A DNA stretch of 64,000 nucleotides from Gordonia rhizosphera NBRC 16068 (lineage in GTDB: Bacteria > Actinomycetota > Actinomycetes > Mycobacteriales > Mycobacteriaceae). The stretch is taken from NCBI RefSeq assembly GCF_000298195.1, contig NZ_BAHC01000018.1, positions 27,331 to 91,330 on the forward strand, given 5' to 3'. The translations under genes were made by a program, and so were the position numbers. How positions within the stretch are numbered: the stretch's first letter is position 1; the number at the start of each line of letters is the position of its first letter. Positions 27,153-35,878 of this stretch are shown here, piece after piece. The notes under the pieces were generated by a model. The model was given only the letters and a program-made list of their open reading frames with translations. It did not search any database and was not told the origin of the DNA.

Positions 27153-28763
27153 CTACTTGTTGCCGAACCAGCTGACGTCGTCGTTGCCGATGAGGTCGGG
27201 CACGGTCCAACCGTCGAGGTCGTACTCGGACAGGCACTGCTCGGCGAGACCCTTCATCTGGTCCACGCCTCCGCGGTTCTGCGCGGCGAACAGCAATTCG
27301 GCCTTGACGTTCTCATGGTTGCCCGAGTAGTTGCGCTCGTAGAGTTCGTGGCGGCCGCCGAACTCGGAACCGATCGAATCCCAGAGCGCCTTCATCACCT
27401 TGACGCGGTCGATCGCGGTGATGCCGTTGGAGCCGCGGACGTACTTGTCGAGGTAGGGCCGTACGTCGGGGCTCTTGAAGTCGGCGGCGCTCGAAGGCAG
27501 GTAGATCAGGCCCGAGGCGACGTCTTGTTCGATGATCTCCTTGATGCGAGGGTAGCCCTGCATCATGAACATCCGGTAGGTGAGGCCGTACTCCAGACGC
27601 GGGATCACCGTGTCGCCGATCCACGGTTCGGGGTTGTGGGCCATCGCGTCGGTGAGCGTCCAGAACAGGTTACGCCAGCCGATCACCTCGCCGACGCGGG
27701 TCTGCACGCCGCGGAAGTCGCCGGAACCGGTGCAGTCGAGCGCCTTCATCAGCAGACCGGCGATGAAGTCGAGCTTCACCGCGAGTCGCGTGCAGCCCTG
27801 GAAGGTGAATCGCGGCAGGAAGCCGGACTGTGGGAAGAAGGCGTTGATGCGGTCCACGTCGCCGTACATGAAGACGTTCTCCCACGGCACGAGCACCTTG
27901 TCGAAGACGAAGATGGTGTCGTTCTCGTCCATCCGGCTCGATAGCGGGTAGTCGAAGGGGCTACCCATCACCGCGGCGTGCTCGGTGTAGGAGCTGCGGC
28001 AGATGAGTTTGATGCCGGGCGCATCCATCGGCACCGTGCAGATGAGCGCGAACTCCTTCTTGCGGATCGGCAGGCCGTAGTGGGCGATGAAGTTGTAGTT
28101 GGTGATCGCCGAGCCGGTGGCGACGACCTTGGCGCCGGAGACGATGAGCCCCGCGTCGGTCTCCTTCTCCACCTTCATGAACACGTCGCCGACCTCGTCG
28201 GGGGGCAGCTGCCGGTCGACCGGCGGGTTGATGATCGCGTGGTTCCAGTACAGCACCTTCTCCTGTGATTCGCGGTACCAGCGTTCGGCGTTGGCCTCGA
28301 ACGGTGCATAAAGGTCCTTGTTGGCGTGCAGCGTGCCGAGGAAGCTGGCCTTGTAGTCGGGGGAGCGGCCCATCCAGCCGTAGGTCATGCGTGCCCACTC
28401 GGCGATCGCGTCGCGTTCTTCGATCAGGTCCGCCGAACTCTTCGGTGCCCGGAAGAACGGCATGGTCACGCCGCCGTTGCCGGTGTCGGTCGACGTGGTC
28501 ACCTTGTCCCTGGTCTCGGGGTCGTGCATCGAGTCGTACAAGCGCGCCGTCATCCGGATCGGGTTGCGGAAGGCCGGATGGGTGGTCACATCCTTCACAC
28601 GCTCGCCGTGTAGCCAGATCTCGCGACCGTCCTTGAGTGACTCGATGTACTCGTCGCCCGTCATCGGGCGCGATGCGAAGTTCTTGGTCTGGTTGGCCGG
28701 GCTGTCGGCGGCCGGGTTGACCTGCGGTGCATCGGTTTCGGGTCGCTCGTCGATGGTGGTCAT
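27153..28763 (-). CDS. HpaB-type flavin-dependent phenol/4-nitrophenol monooxygenase, oxygenase component
   Basis: 536 residues, class D two-component aromatic hydroxylase related to HpaB, PheA1 and NphA1. Family segments are visible: [39 protein letters not shown] and a C-terminal [10 protein letters not shown]. It uses reduced FAD from the partner reductase and O2 to ortho-hydroxylate a phenol to a catechol. ATG 28763 is chosen (AAAGAGGT 8 bases upstream); a 48-codon extension lacks similarity. It lies 50 bp downstream of the flavin reductase on the same strand. Arrangement with a divergent AraC gene matches Rhodococcus phenol and nitrophenol hydroxylase loci, so the exact phenol cannot be chosen. 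Confidence 0.9.
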   Translation of the reverse strand: MTTIDERPETDAPQVNPAADSPANQTKNFASRPMTGDEYIESLKDGREIWLHGERVKDVTTHPAFRNPIRMTARLYDSMHDPETRDKVTTSTDTGNGGVTMPFFRAPKSSADLIEERDAIAEWARMTYGWMGRSPDYKASFLGTLHANKDLYAPFEANAERWYRESQEKVLYWNHAIINPPVDRQLPPDEVGDVFMKVEKETDAGLIVSGAKVVATGSAITNYNFIAHYGLPIRKKEFALICTVPMDAPGIKLICRSSYTEHAAVMGSPFDYPLSSRMDENDTIFVFDKVLVPWENVFMYGDVDRINAFFPQSGFLPRFTFQGCTRLAVKLDFIAGLLMKALDCTGSGDFRGVQTRVGEVIGWRNLFWTLTDAMAHNPEPWIGDTVIPRLEYGLTYRMFMMQGYPRIKEIIEQDVASGLIYLPSSAADFKSPDVRPYLDKYVRGSNGITAIDRVKVMKALWDSIGSEFGGRHELYERNYSGNHENVKAELLFAAQNRGGVDQMKGLAEQCLSEYDLDGWTVPDLIGNDDVSWFGNK

Positions 28764-28813
28764 GATTGATACCTCTTTCTGATCGATCGATCGTGACTGA
28801 ATATGAATCTGGT

Positions 28814-29380
28814 TCAGGCGGTTTGGGATTCGGCGATGTGGAACGGCGTGAAGGTGGTGGTGGAGTCGAACCATCCGGAATGCGGATCGTCGGCCGACAG
28901 GGTCCACAGCGAGTTCACGCTCGGCTCACCGAGGTCGTGAAACGTGCTGCGGTAGTACAGGAGTGGTGGCTTTCCGCTGGCCTGGGCGTCGACGATCTCG
29001 CCGATGAAGATGATGTGGTCACCGCCGTCGTAGCTACGCCAGGGAGTGCAGCTCAGCGTGGCGGCTGCTCCGTGGAGGATCGGAGCGGTCGGCCCGTCGG
29101 CCCACTTTGGTCCGGGGTCGGCCGGCCGGCCCGCGAAATGCATCGCGATGTCGAGTTGATCGGCAGCCATGATGTTGACCGCGAACGGCGCGTCTGTGAG
29201 GTACCCGCAGGCCTTGGACTTGCGGGTCAGCGTCACCTGGCACAGACGTGGTTCGAGCGACACAGCGGTGAACGCGGTGACCGTCGCGCCGTGGGGCTCA
29301 CCGTCGGCGTTTGCGCAGGTGATGACGGTGACGCCGCTGGCGAACTGGCCGAAGACGTTCTGCAGGGCCTTGCGTTCCAT
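28814..29380 (-). CDS. flavin reductase component of two-component phenol hydroxylase
   Basis: 188-residue HpaC/PheA2-type NAD(P)H:flavin oxidoreductase. It has the N-terminal [12 protein letters not shown] and [16 protein letters not shown] segments that form the flavin pocket, and [10 protein letters not shown] in the second half. It supplies FADH2 by diffusion to the oxygenase encoded 50 bp downstream. A strong AAAGGAGGAG ribosome site precedes the ATG. It is the first gene of the operon, divergent from the AraC regulator across 120 bp. Confidence 0.92.
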   Translation of the reverse strand: MERKALQNVFGQFASGVTVITCANADGEPHGATVTAFTAVSLEPRLCQVTLTRKSKACGYLTDAPFAVNIMAADQLDIAMHFAGRPADPGPKWADGPTAPILHGAAATLSCTPWRSYDGGDHIIFIGEIVDAQASGKPPLLYYRSTFHDLGEPSVNSLWTLSADDPHSGWFDSTTTFTPFHIAESQTA

Positions 29381-29500
29381 GTGACTCCTCCTTTCGGTGG
29401 TGCAAAATGTGAGTTAGAACATAGGTCGGACAGGGCCCCCTGACGATCCGCTGAGCGCGACAGCGGTCCGAAATGCGCGGCGAGGTCGTGAGGAGTCTCG

Positions 29501-30445
29501 ATGAGTCAGCTGCAACAGCTTCGAATACCGGGTGATCCCGATTGGGATGCGGCGTCGAGTGCGGTGTCGGAGGCGTACTTTCCGCACGTGTTGAGCCCGC
29601 GGGAGGCCGGCAGCACGGCCGCGGATGCCGATCTCGGTGTCACGGTTCTCGGTCCTCTGCGCATCGCGCGGATCGGTTGGGGATCGGAGGTCTCGATCCA
29701 CTCCGACCATCCCGGCGCCTACGGCATCAACGTCCCGCTCGGCGGTGTACTCGAGACGTCGGTCGCCGGGCACACGGTGGTGTCGACCAGCGGGTTTGCG
29801 ACGGTCAACCCTCCTGACACCCCGACCGACATCACCCGGTGGTCGAGCACGTGCACCATCGTCGGCGTCAAGATCGACCGCGACTTCCTGCACCACGAGC
29901 TCTGTCGGGTGACCGGGCTTCCCGATGCGTCCATACCCGACCAACTCGACCTGCGCTCACCCGAGGGATCGAGTTGGTTCCGCCTGGTGCAGTCGATCGC
30001 CGGTCAGCCCGACGACGATCCGCTGCTGGCCAATCCATTGGTCGCCGAACAGCTCGCCGGATCGTTGACCGACGCGTTCCTGCTCGCCGCGATCACCGAC
30101 GATCCGGGCGATCATCAGCTCCCACGTCCGCGGATCGTGACCCGGGTACTCGACGCGTTGCGGGCCGACCCCGCGCGGGCGTGGACGGCCGCCGACATGG
30201 CGGAATCGGCCGGCGTGAGCGTGCGACGACTGCAAGAGGGATTCCGGGAGTATGTGGGGAAGACGCCGCGGGAGTGTCTCACCGAGATCAGGCTGGCCGC
30301 CGTGCACGACGACCTCGCGAGCGGCGCCGCGGTCTCGGTGACCGATGTGGCGATGAAGTGGGGGTTCACCCACACCGGACGGTTCGCCGCGGCGTTCCGG
30401 CAGCGCTACGGGGTGGCGCCGTCGCAGGTGCTGCGGGAGGCGTGA
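29501..30445 (+). CDS. AraC-family transcriptional regulator of the phenol hydroxylase operon
   Basis: 314 residues. Residues 20-195 resemble the AraC_binding_2 sensor domain. The C-terminal about 100 residues hold two helix-turn-helix motifs (TAADMAESAGVSVRRLQEGF; VTDVAMKWGFTHTGRFAAAF) followed by RYGVAPSQVLRE, the canonical AraC signature. Divergent placement beside a two-component phenol hydroxylase is the PheR/NphR arrangement; activation in the presence of a phenol is inferred. GAGGAG precedes ATG 29501. Confidence 0.9.
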   Translation: MSQLQQLRIPGDPDWDAASSAVSEAYFPHVLSPREAGSTAADADLGVTVLGPLRIARIGWGSEVSIHSDHPGAYGINVPLGGVLETSVAGHTVVSTSGFATVNPPDTPTDITRWSSTCTIVGVKIDRDFLHHELCRVTGLPDASIPDQLDLRSPEGSSWFRLVQSIAGQPDDDPLLANPLVAEQLAGSLTDAFLLAAITDDPGDHQLPRPRIVTRVLDALRADPARAWTAADMAESAGVSVRRLQEGFREYVGKTPRECLTEIRLAAVHDDLASGAAVSVTDVAMKWGFTHTGRFAAAFRQRYGVAPSQVLREA

Positions 30446-30508
30446 CCCCGGGTGGCATCTGCGACGTAGTCGTGCGTGGGCACCGGACGAGGCCGGGCCG
30501 CCACGTGA

Positions 30509-30568
30509 AACACGCGGAACTCGCACTTACACAAAGAACTTCGCGTGTAAGTGCGAGTTCTGCGTGTT
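30509..30568. terminator. long palindrome between convergent AraC and hydroxyisourate hydrolase genes (copy 2)
   Basis: 24-bp arms (30509-30532 and 30545-30568) with one G-T pair and a 12-base centre. Its last base is the first base of the hydrolase stop codon. Same repeat family as 27055-27112. Both copies lie between convergent genes, which fits bidirectional termination, and together they flank the three-gene phenol module exactly. Confidence 0.75.
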
Positions 30569-30894
30569 CAGCTCCCGCGGTAGGTCGAATACGAGTATGG
30601 GCTCAGCAGTACCGGGACGTGGTAGTGCCGGTCCGGATCGGTGACCTCGAAACAGATGTCGATCTCCGGATAGAAACCGTCGATATCGTTGTCGGCGAAC
30701 CAATCTCCGGTGTCGAACACGAGATGGTAGATACCGGGGATCAGTGGATACGGATTGACCTGTCCGATGCGGCCATCGGAATCGGTGACGGCAGAGGACA
30801 ATTCGGTACCACTCGCATCCTGCAGCGTGACCGGGACACCCGTTGCCGGAGCACCGGATACGGCGTCGAGCACATGTGTGGACAGGCCGCTCAC
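30568..30894 (-). CDS. uraH: 5-hydroxyisourate hydrolase (transthyretin-like)
   Basis: 108 residues, normal length. It opens with LSTHVLDAVSGAPA, has a central GRIGQVNPY, an RHYHVPVLLSPYSYSTYRGS ending and the terminal YRGS tetrapeptide that defines the family. It hydrolyses 5-hydroxyisourate to OHCU in urate degradation. The start overlaps the stop of the OHCU decarboxylase gene by four bases (ATGA, 30891-30894), so the next two pathway enzymes are translationally coupled. Confidence 0.95.
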   Translation of the reverse strand: MSGLSTHVLDAVSGAPATGVPVTLQDASGTELSSAVTDSDGRIGQVNPYPLIPGIYHLVFDTGDWFADNDIDGFYPEIDICFEVTDPDRHYHVPVLLSPYSYSTYRGS

Positions 30895-31430
30895 GCCTGC
30901 GCCTCCACTGCCGGGTCCCGATAGGCGCTTGCCGGTGTCAGCATCCGTGTCAGTCGGCTGCGGTTGATCTTCGCCAGTTCCATCCGCATGACACGACGTT
31001 CGGTCTCGGGATCGTTGTGCATCCGCTGCTTGAGGATGTCGAGGAGTTCGGCGGCCGGTCGGCCGTTGGCGAACACCAGGTAGACGTGGCCGAATTTCTC
31101 CTCGTATTCGGCATTCAGCTTCTTCAGATCGGTCAGCACGTCGGCGTCGGCGCCGGCGACGCCCGACTGCTCACGTGCCGACGACGGATTGTCTGGCCGG
31201 TCACCGATCCGCGGATGGCCGGCGAGCGCCTCGTCGAGATCGATCTCGGTCAATTCCGCCAAGATCAGGTCGGCGTACTCGAGCAGAGCCTCGTCGTCGG
31301 AGAACGGCCGCGCTTTCGCGACCCGTAGGGCCCAGATCCGGGAACTGCAGCATTCGTAGAGCTCGTGGATCGCCTGGCTCTCGGTCAGCTCATTGAAACT
31401 CGGCATACCTCGCCAATCAACGCGTCTCAT
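30891..31430 (-). CDS. OHCU decarboxylase (2-oxo-4-hydroxy-4-carboxy-5-ureidoimidazoline decarboxylase)
   Basis: 179 residues. Catalytic motifs are intact: GHPRIGD with His72, and SAREQSG with Glu87, the pair used for stereospecific decarboxylation to S-allantoin. It begins 9 bp after the permease-fusion gene; no ribosome site is obvious, suggesting reinitiation. A second ATG nine codons later (31406) is possible. It acts immediately after the hydroxyisourate hydrolase encoded downstream. Confidence 0.92.
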   Translation of the reverse strand: MRRVDWRGMPSFNELTESQAIHELYECCSSRIWALRVAKARPFSDDEALLEYADLILAELTEIDLDEALAGHPRIGDRPDNPSSAREQSGVAGADADVLTDLKKLNAEYEEKFGHVYLVFANGRPAAELLDILKQRMHNDPETERRVMRMELAKINRSRLTRMLTPASAYRDPAVEAQA

Positions 31431-31439
31431 GGTCTGAGC

Positions 31440-33422
31440 TTAGGAGAGTTCCGGCTGCCGAGTGAACCGCGCCGACGTGATCGGATTCGCGTCGGCGACG
31501 AGGTCGTCGAACCGGTAGTTGGCGATCTTCGCGATCTCGATGAGAGCGAATGACTTCTCGCTGGTCTCCGAGTTGTCCATGCGGGCCCATCCGTTGCGCA
31601 GCACCCGGTCGTAGCGCTCGGTCTCGCGTGCGCAGATCACCAGCGGGAAGCCGAAGTGCTCCTGGTAGGCCTCGGCCAGGTTCACCACGTTCTGATGCTC
31701 GTCTTCTTCCAGCTGGGACAAGCCCTTGTGGTCGACCGCGACGAGTTCTCCCGACTCGTCCTCCCTGCCGAGGTCGGGGAACGCCCGGATGAGCTCGAGG
31801 TGTTGCTCGTCGCTTCCGGTGAGCATCGCCTCCTGGAACGCCGATCGCAGGTCGTGCACGTCCTCGAACGGCTTCTGGTCGTACGCGCGGTCGAGCACCC
31901 AGCCGACATCCTGGACGACTTCCCCGAACGTCAGATGGAACTGCTCTTTGGTCATCGAATTGACCTCGTCGAGCGTGATCGATCCGCCGCCCGCCACTCG
32001 AGGGCCCTTGGCGCCGACATGGAAGAACAAGATGTTCAGCAGGATCGCCGTGATGGCGCCCATGGTGATGCCGGCGCTGAACGGGATCTGCAGGATGCCG
32101 GGGACCGCCTCGTCGATGCCGGGCAGCGCCGGGATGTCGATGGTCTGGCCGTCGGCGCCGATCACCTGCTCGGGTGCCGAGGACTGGCTGAACTCGACGT
32201 AGAGCCCCATGGCCAAGGAGGTGCTGGCGATGATCAGGTTGCGGTGGTCGGTGAAGTCGACCTTCGACAGGGTCTGGATGCCGACGACGGCGACCGTGGC
32301 GAACAGTGTCATCGCGGCGCCGCCGAGTACCGGGGACGGAATGGACTCGACGACCTTGGCGGTCTTCGGGAGCAGACCCAGGATGATCATGATGCCGCCG
32401 GCCGCGGCCACCACGAAGCGGCTCTTGACCCCGGTGAGGCGCACCAACCCGACGTTCTCGGAGAACGCGGTGTAGGGGAACGAGTTGAACACACCGCCGA
32501 TGATCGTCGCGAAGCCGTCGGCGCGGACGGTCGCGGCGATGTCGTCCTTGCGGATCCGCTTGCCGACGATCTCGCCGGTGGCGAACACCGAACCGGTCGA
32601 CTCGACCGCGATGATCATCAGCACCACGATCATCGACACGATGGCGATCACGTCGAAACGCGGCCAGCCGAAGGCGAACGGCGGGGTGAAGCCCACCCAG
32701 GAGGCGTTGGCGACCGCGTCGAAGCTGGTGTCGCCGAGGATCCAGGCCACGATCGTGCCGGCGGTGAGACCCAGCAGCACGGCGATCGTCCCCCAGAAGC
32801 CGCGCAGGAAGCGCTGCATGATGACGATCGCGAGGATGGTGCCGACCGCGTAGAGCATCCACCGGGTGCTGCTGGGATCGGACGTGTGGGTCAGTGGGTC
32901 GGTGGTCGCGTCGCCGATGCCGACCGGGAGCAACGCCACACCGATGATCGTGATCACGGTGCCGGTCACCACCGCCGGGAAGAACCGGATGAGCTTGGCG
33001 AAGAACGGTGCGATCAGGAATGTGAAGATACCCGCGGAGATCACCGCCCCGTAGACGGTGAGCAGGCCGACCCGGCCGCCCCCGTTGCTGTTCGCGATGT
33101 TGATGACCGGGGCCAGCGCGGCGAAGGTGATGCCCTGCAGGAGCGGCAGCCGGACACCGATCTTCCAGATGCCGACGGACTGGATGATCGATGCGATACC
33201 GCAGGTGAACAGGTCCGCGGTGATCAGCATGGTGAGCGCGTCGTCGTCGAGGCCGATGGCCTTGGCGATGATCAGCGGCACCAGCACCGCACCGGCGTAA
33301 AAGGCGACGACGTGCTGCGCGCCGAGGGTGAGCAGCTTGCCGGCGGGTGGCACCTGGTCGACGGGGTGGACCCGCTTCTTCGCCGGTGCCGGTGGTGTCA
33401 CAGAATCCGCGTCGGTTGCCAT
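31440..33422 (-). CDS. NCS2 purine/xanthine permease fused to a C-terminal OHCU decarboxylase-like domain
   Basis: 660 residues. Residues about 25-470 form an NCS2 nucleobase permease: TLGAQHVVAFYAGAVLVPL in helix 1, ESTGSVFATGE as substrate motif, and 12-14 hydrophobic helices. Residues about 481-650 align with OHCU decarboxylases (ITLDEVNSM, AFPDLG, YQEHFGFPLVICARE, ALIEIAKIA), placed cytoplasmically after the last helix. The catalytic His of HPDLG is Phe548 (codon 31779-31781), and the SxxEQ Glu is not found, so the domain is probably not an active decarboxylase. ATG 33422 is chosen: GAGG lies 10 bases upstream, and longer readings run through a direct-repeat promoter region. First gene of the urate-pathway operon. 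Confidence 0.9.
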   Translation of the reverse strand: MATDADSVTPPAPAKKRVHPVDQVPPAGKLLTLGAQHVVAFYAGAVLVPLIIAKAIGLDDDALTMLITADLFTCGIASIIQSVGIWKIGVRLPLLQGITFAALAPVINIANSNGGGRVGLLTVYGAVISAGIFTFLIAPFFAKLIRFFPAVVTGTVITIIGVALLPVGIGDATTDPLTHTSDPSSTRWMLYAVGTILAIVIMQRFLRGFWGTIAVLLGLTAGTIVAWILGDTSFDAVANASWVGFTPPFAFGWPRFDVIAIVSMIVVLMIIAVESTGSVFATGEIVGKRIRKDDIAATVRADGFATIIGGVFNSFPYTAFSENVGLVRLTGVKSRFVVAAAGGIMIILGLLPKTAKVVESIPSPVLGGAAMTLFATVAVVGIQTLSKVDFTDHRNLIIASTSLAMGLYVEFSQSSAPEQVIGADGQTIDIPALPGIDEAVPGILQIPFSAGITMGAITAILLNILFFHVGAKGPRVAGGGSITLDEVNSMTKEQFHLTFGEVVQDVGWVLDRAYDQKPFEDVHDLRSAFQEAMLTGSDEQHLELIRAFPDLGREDESGELVAVDHKGLSQLEEDEHQNVVNLAEAYQEHFGFPLVICARETERYDRVLRNGWARMDNSETSEKSFALIEIAKIANYRFDDLVADANPITSARFTRQPELS

Positions 33423-33437
33423 TGTTTGCATACCTCT

Positions 33438-33483
33438 GTGTGTCGTACTGCTTTTGTGTGTCGTACTGCTTTGTGTCGTACTG
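33438..33483. repeat. three direct repeats of TGTCGTACTG upstream of the permease gene
   Basis: Core copies start at 33441, 33459 and 33474 (spacings 18 and 15); the first two share a 13-base unit GTGTGTCGTACTG. They lie just upstream of the permease start, where a regulator with tandem sites would bind. The region is translatable as a Ser/Thr-rich stretch in the permease frame but has no family similarity, so it is read as non-coding. Confidence 0.6.
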
Positions 33484-33650
33484 GGCGATCGGGCGTCGGG
33501 AAGCCGTCGCAGGAGACGGCAGGCCAGCAAATCGATAGTGGACCCGCGCGGGCAATTTCGCGCGGGGGCCGATCGTATGTTTCCGTGAGGTAAATCCGAC
33601 ATCCGCGCGGAGTGACGACTACCATCGCCGGCAGTATGGAGGCGGAAGCG

Positions 33651-34253
33651 ATGGGCGGCAATGGGCGCACCGGATCATCGGCACGTGTGCTCGGGGTGAT
33701 CCTCGCGGCCGGTGCCGGACGTCGGTACGGTGCACCGAAAATCACTGCGCATCAAGGTGATTGGCTCCGCAAGGCAGTGCACGTGTTGGATGCCGGCGGA
33801 TGTGACGAGGTGGTCGTCGCGATGGGTGCCCAGATCGTGGCGCCACCACCGCCGGCGACGGCGTGGGTGATCGCGGACTGGACCTCAGGGCTCGGTGCAA
33901 CCGTCTGCGACGTCCTCGGGCGCGTGTCGGAACGTGCCGATCTGGTCGGCGTGGTTTTACATGTTGTTGACACACCCGATGTCGGCCCCGAGGTGGTGGC
34001 CCGAGTGCTAGAGGCGAGCGGTCGCTCCCCGACAGCCCTCGTGCGGGCTTGTTTCCACGGCCGCCCCGGCCATCCGGTCTACCTCGGTACGGCACACCTG
34101 GGACCGGTCATGGGCACTCTGTCGGGGGACATCGGCGCGGGGCGTTACCTGGCAGCTCACGACGACGAGGTGACGGTGGTCGAGTGTGGTGATCTGGCCA
34201 CGGGACTCGACCATGACTTCCGGGTCGGCGGCGAGCCGCCACCCGGTCCGTGA
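33651..34253 (+). CDS. MocA/MobA-like nucleotidyltransferase
   Basis: 200 residues with the nucleotidyltransferase signature VILAAGAGRRYGAPK at the N-terminus, then VVVAMGAQ and VVDTPDVGPEVV (the metal-binding aspartate region). Resembles MocA, which cytidylates molybdopterin for xanthine dehydrogenase-type enzymes; such an enzyme is encoded 14 kb away. ATG 33651 is chosen because GGAGG lies 8 bases upstream. Divergent from the purine permease. A decayed partial copy occurs at about 36513-36640. Confidence 0.8.
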   Translation: MGGNGRTGSSARVLGVILAAGAGRRYGAPKITAHQGDWLRKAVHVLDAGGCDEVVVAMGAQIVAPPPPATAWVIADWTSGLGATVCDVLGRVSERADLVGVVLHVVDTPDVGPEVVARVLEASGRSPTALVRACFHGRPGHPVYLGTAHLGPVMGTLSGDIGAGRYLAAHDDEVTVVECGDLATGLDHDFRVGGEPPPGP

Positions 34254-34268
34254 GGGTGGGAGCCGGTG

Positions 34269-34706
34269 TCAGGGAAGCGCTTCGATCCGCTCCTTGAACT
34301 TCGTCAGCGCGCCCTCGACCCACCGGTCGCCGCCGAAGAAGGTCTTGCTGACCATCTTCCACAACTGCGACGAGTCCCAGGCGTAGGTCAGCTTCGTGCC
34401 CGTGTCGTCCGGTTCGACGGACAGAATGTAGTCCACCCCCAGCGAGGCATGGTCGACGAGGCGTTCGTTGGGCACGTACTCCGCACGTGTGACGGTAGTG
34501 GTCATGTGCCTGCCGAATTCGCGGTGCTCGATCTGGTATTCGGTGACCACACCTTCGGGCGTCTGCTTCACCTTCCCTCCCAGGACGGAATGCGACTCCT
34601 CCGGCATGGAGGCGACGAAGTGCTTGGGCTCCGCGATGTAGCCGAACACCTTCTCCACCGGTGCATCGACGTGGATGCTGCGCGTGTGCTTGGCCGGAGC
34701 GGTCAT
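34269..34706 (-). CDS. SRPBCC family protein, paralogue 1 of 5
   Basis: 145-residue START/Bet v1-fold protein. It opens with the shared KHTRSIHVDAPVEKVFGYI and contains DHASLGVDYILSVEPDDTG near residue 85-105. The fold forms a hydrophobic ligand cavity; no catalytic residues are evident and the ligand is unknown. It is the most divergent of the five (Trp-rich tail segment DRWVEG). GGGGAGG lies 8 bases before the ATG. Its 5' leader (34707 to about 34830) is homologous to those of paralogues 4 and 5, but no DosR-like box was found there. Confidence 0.85.
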   Translation of the reverse strand: MTAPAKHTRSIHVDAPVEKVFGYIAEPKHFVASMPEESHSVLGGKVKQTPEGVVTEYQIEHREFGRHMTTTVTRAEYVPNERLVDHASLGVDYILSVEPDDTGTKLTYAWDSSQLWKMVSKTFFGGDRWVEGALTKFKERIEALP

Positions 34707-34830
34707 CTCCGTCGCCTCCCCTCAGCAACGCGGCACGATGGGCCCGGCATGCGGAGCACCGGCTCGCCGGGGGTCGACTCCTGCGTCGACGCTGCCGCGC
34801 TACGTCCAGTGTCCTACTAGCCGGTCGGAT
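34707..34830. repeat. duplicated leader region upstream of SRPBCC paralogue 1
   Basis: Shares ordered blocks with 36323-36500 and 37164-37345 (plus-strand blocks TCGACGCTG, GCCGCGC, and GTCCTACTA or its variants at matching distances). Duplication therefore carried the leader as well as the gene. The rest of the 211-bp gap (to 34917) shows nothing else I can support. Confidence 0.6.
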
Positions 34831-34917
34831 TCATGTCCATTTCGTGGAAGATCCGTCCTGCCACTCCGATTGTCGGAGAGCCGGTGTGGTATCGACGGAG
34901 CGGGCGACGCCGACCGA

Positions 34918-35358
34918 TCAGGACAGCGCCTCGACTTCTTTCTTGATCTTCTCCAGCGCCTGGTCGATGTGCTTGTCCGTGTGGTAGAAGGTCGCGTCGA
35001 TCATCTTCATCAGCTTCGACGCGTCCCAGACGAAGGTCAGCTTCGTGCCCGTGTCGTCGGGCTCGACGAACATCATGTGGAACACGCCCAAGGAGGAATG
35101 GTCGGTGATGCGTTCGTTCCGCACGTAGTCCTCACGGGTCATGGTGGCGGTCAGGTGCATGCCGAGCTCACGGAACTTGATCTTGTAGTCGGCCACTGTG
35201 CCCTCGGGCGTCGTGGTGACCTCCGCCAGGTCGAGGGCGCTCGACTCGAGTGCCTGCATGACACTCACGTAATTCGCCGGAACCTCGATCCAGCCGAACA
35301 CCTTCTGCACCGGTGCGTCGATATGGATGCTGTGCGTGTGTTTGGTCAAAGTGGTCAT
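34918..35358 (-). CDS. SRPBCC family protein, paralogue 2 of 5
   Basis: 146 residues, close to paralogues 3-5: KHTHSIHIDAPVQKVFGWI at the start, DHSSLGVFHMMFVEPDDTG in the middle and DASKLMKMIDATFYHTDKHI near the end. ATG 35358 is chosen because AAAGGAG is then 9 bases upstream; the in-frame TTG 35367 directly abuts that site. It follows paralogue 3 by about 40 bp, so paralogues 4-3-2 probably form one transcript. Ligand unknown. Confidence 0.85.
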   Translation of the reverse strand: MTTLTKHTHSIHIDAPVQKVFGWIEVPANYVSVMQALESSALDLAEVTTTPEGTVADYKIKFRELGMHLTATMTREDYVRNERITDHSSLGVFHMMFVEPDDTGTKLTFVWDASKLMKMIDATFYHTDKHIDQALEKIKKEVEALS

Positions 35359-35397
35359 CGTGCTCAACTCCTTTCTCTGATCCCGCCGGCTCGGAGA

Positions 35398-35838
35398 TCA
35401 GGGCAGCGCCTCGATCTCCTTCTTGACGTTCTCCAGTAGTTCGTCGATTTGCCTGTCCGTGTGGTAGAAGGTCGCGTCGATCATCTTCATCAGCTTCGAC
35501 GCGTCCCAGGCGTAGGTCAGCTTCGTGCCTGCGTCGTCGGGTTCGACGGTGAACATGTGGGTCATACCCAGGGAGGCGTGGTCGACGAGGCGTTCGTTGG
35601 CCACGTACTCCTGACGGGTGAGGGTGGTGCTCAGGTGCATGCCGAATTCGCGGTGTTTGACTTCGTAGCTGGTCACCTCGCCGTCAGGCTTCTGATCGAC
35701 CTTTCCCAGGACGATGTCTGTGTCCTCGGGCCCTGCCATGGCTGCGACAAAATGGGCGGGTACCTCGATATACCCGAACACCTTCTCCACCGGTGCGTCG
35801 ACGTGGATGCTGTGGGTGTGTTTGGCCGAAATGGTCAT
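35398..35838 (-). CDS. SRPBCC family protein, paralogue 3 of 5
   Basis: 146 residues. KHTHSIHVDAPVEKVFGYIE, LVDHASLGMTHMFTVEPDD and DASKLMKMIDATFYHTDRQI are nearly superimposable on paralogues 2, 4 and 5, so the duplications are recent. ATG 35838 is 9 bases after GGGAG; TTG 35847 would be too close. About 40 bp separate it from paralogue 4 upstream. Confidence 0.85.
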   Translation of the reverse strand: MTISAKHTHSIHVDAPVEKVFGYIEVPAHFVAAMAGPEDTDIVLGKVDQKPDGEVTSYEVKHREFGMHLSTTLTRQEYVANERLVDHASLGMTHMFTVEPDDAGTKLTYAWDASKLMKMIDATFYHTDRQIDELLENVKKEIEALP

Positions 35839-35878
35839 CGTGCTCAACTCCCTTTGTTGATATGGGCGGGCTCGGAGA

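Noticed and set aside
31656..33593. 645-codon frame antisense to the permease fusion
   Set aside because: Charged low-complexity translation typical of a shadow frame; the opposite strand encodes clear membrane helices.
33423..33602. N-terminal extension of the permease (Ser/Thr-rich)
   Set aside because: It is produced by translating the direct-repeat promoter region; the ribosome site and family start favour 33422.
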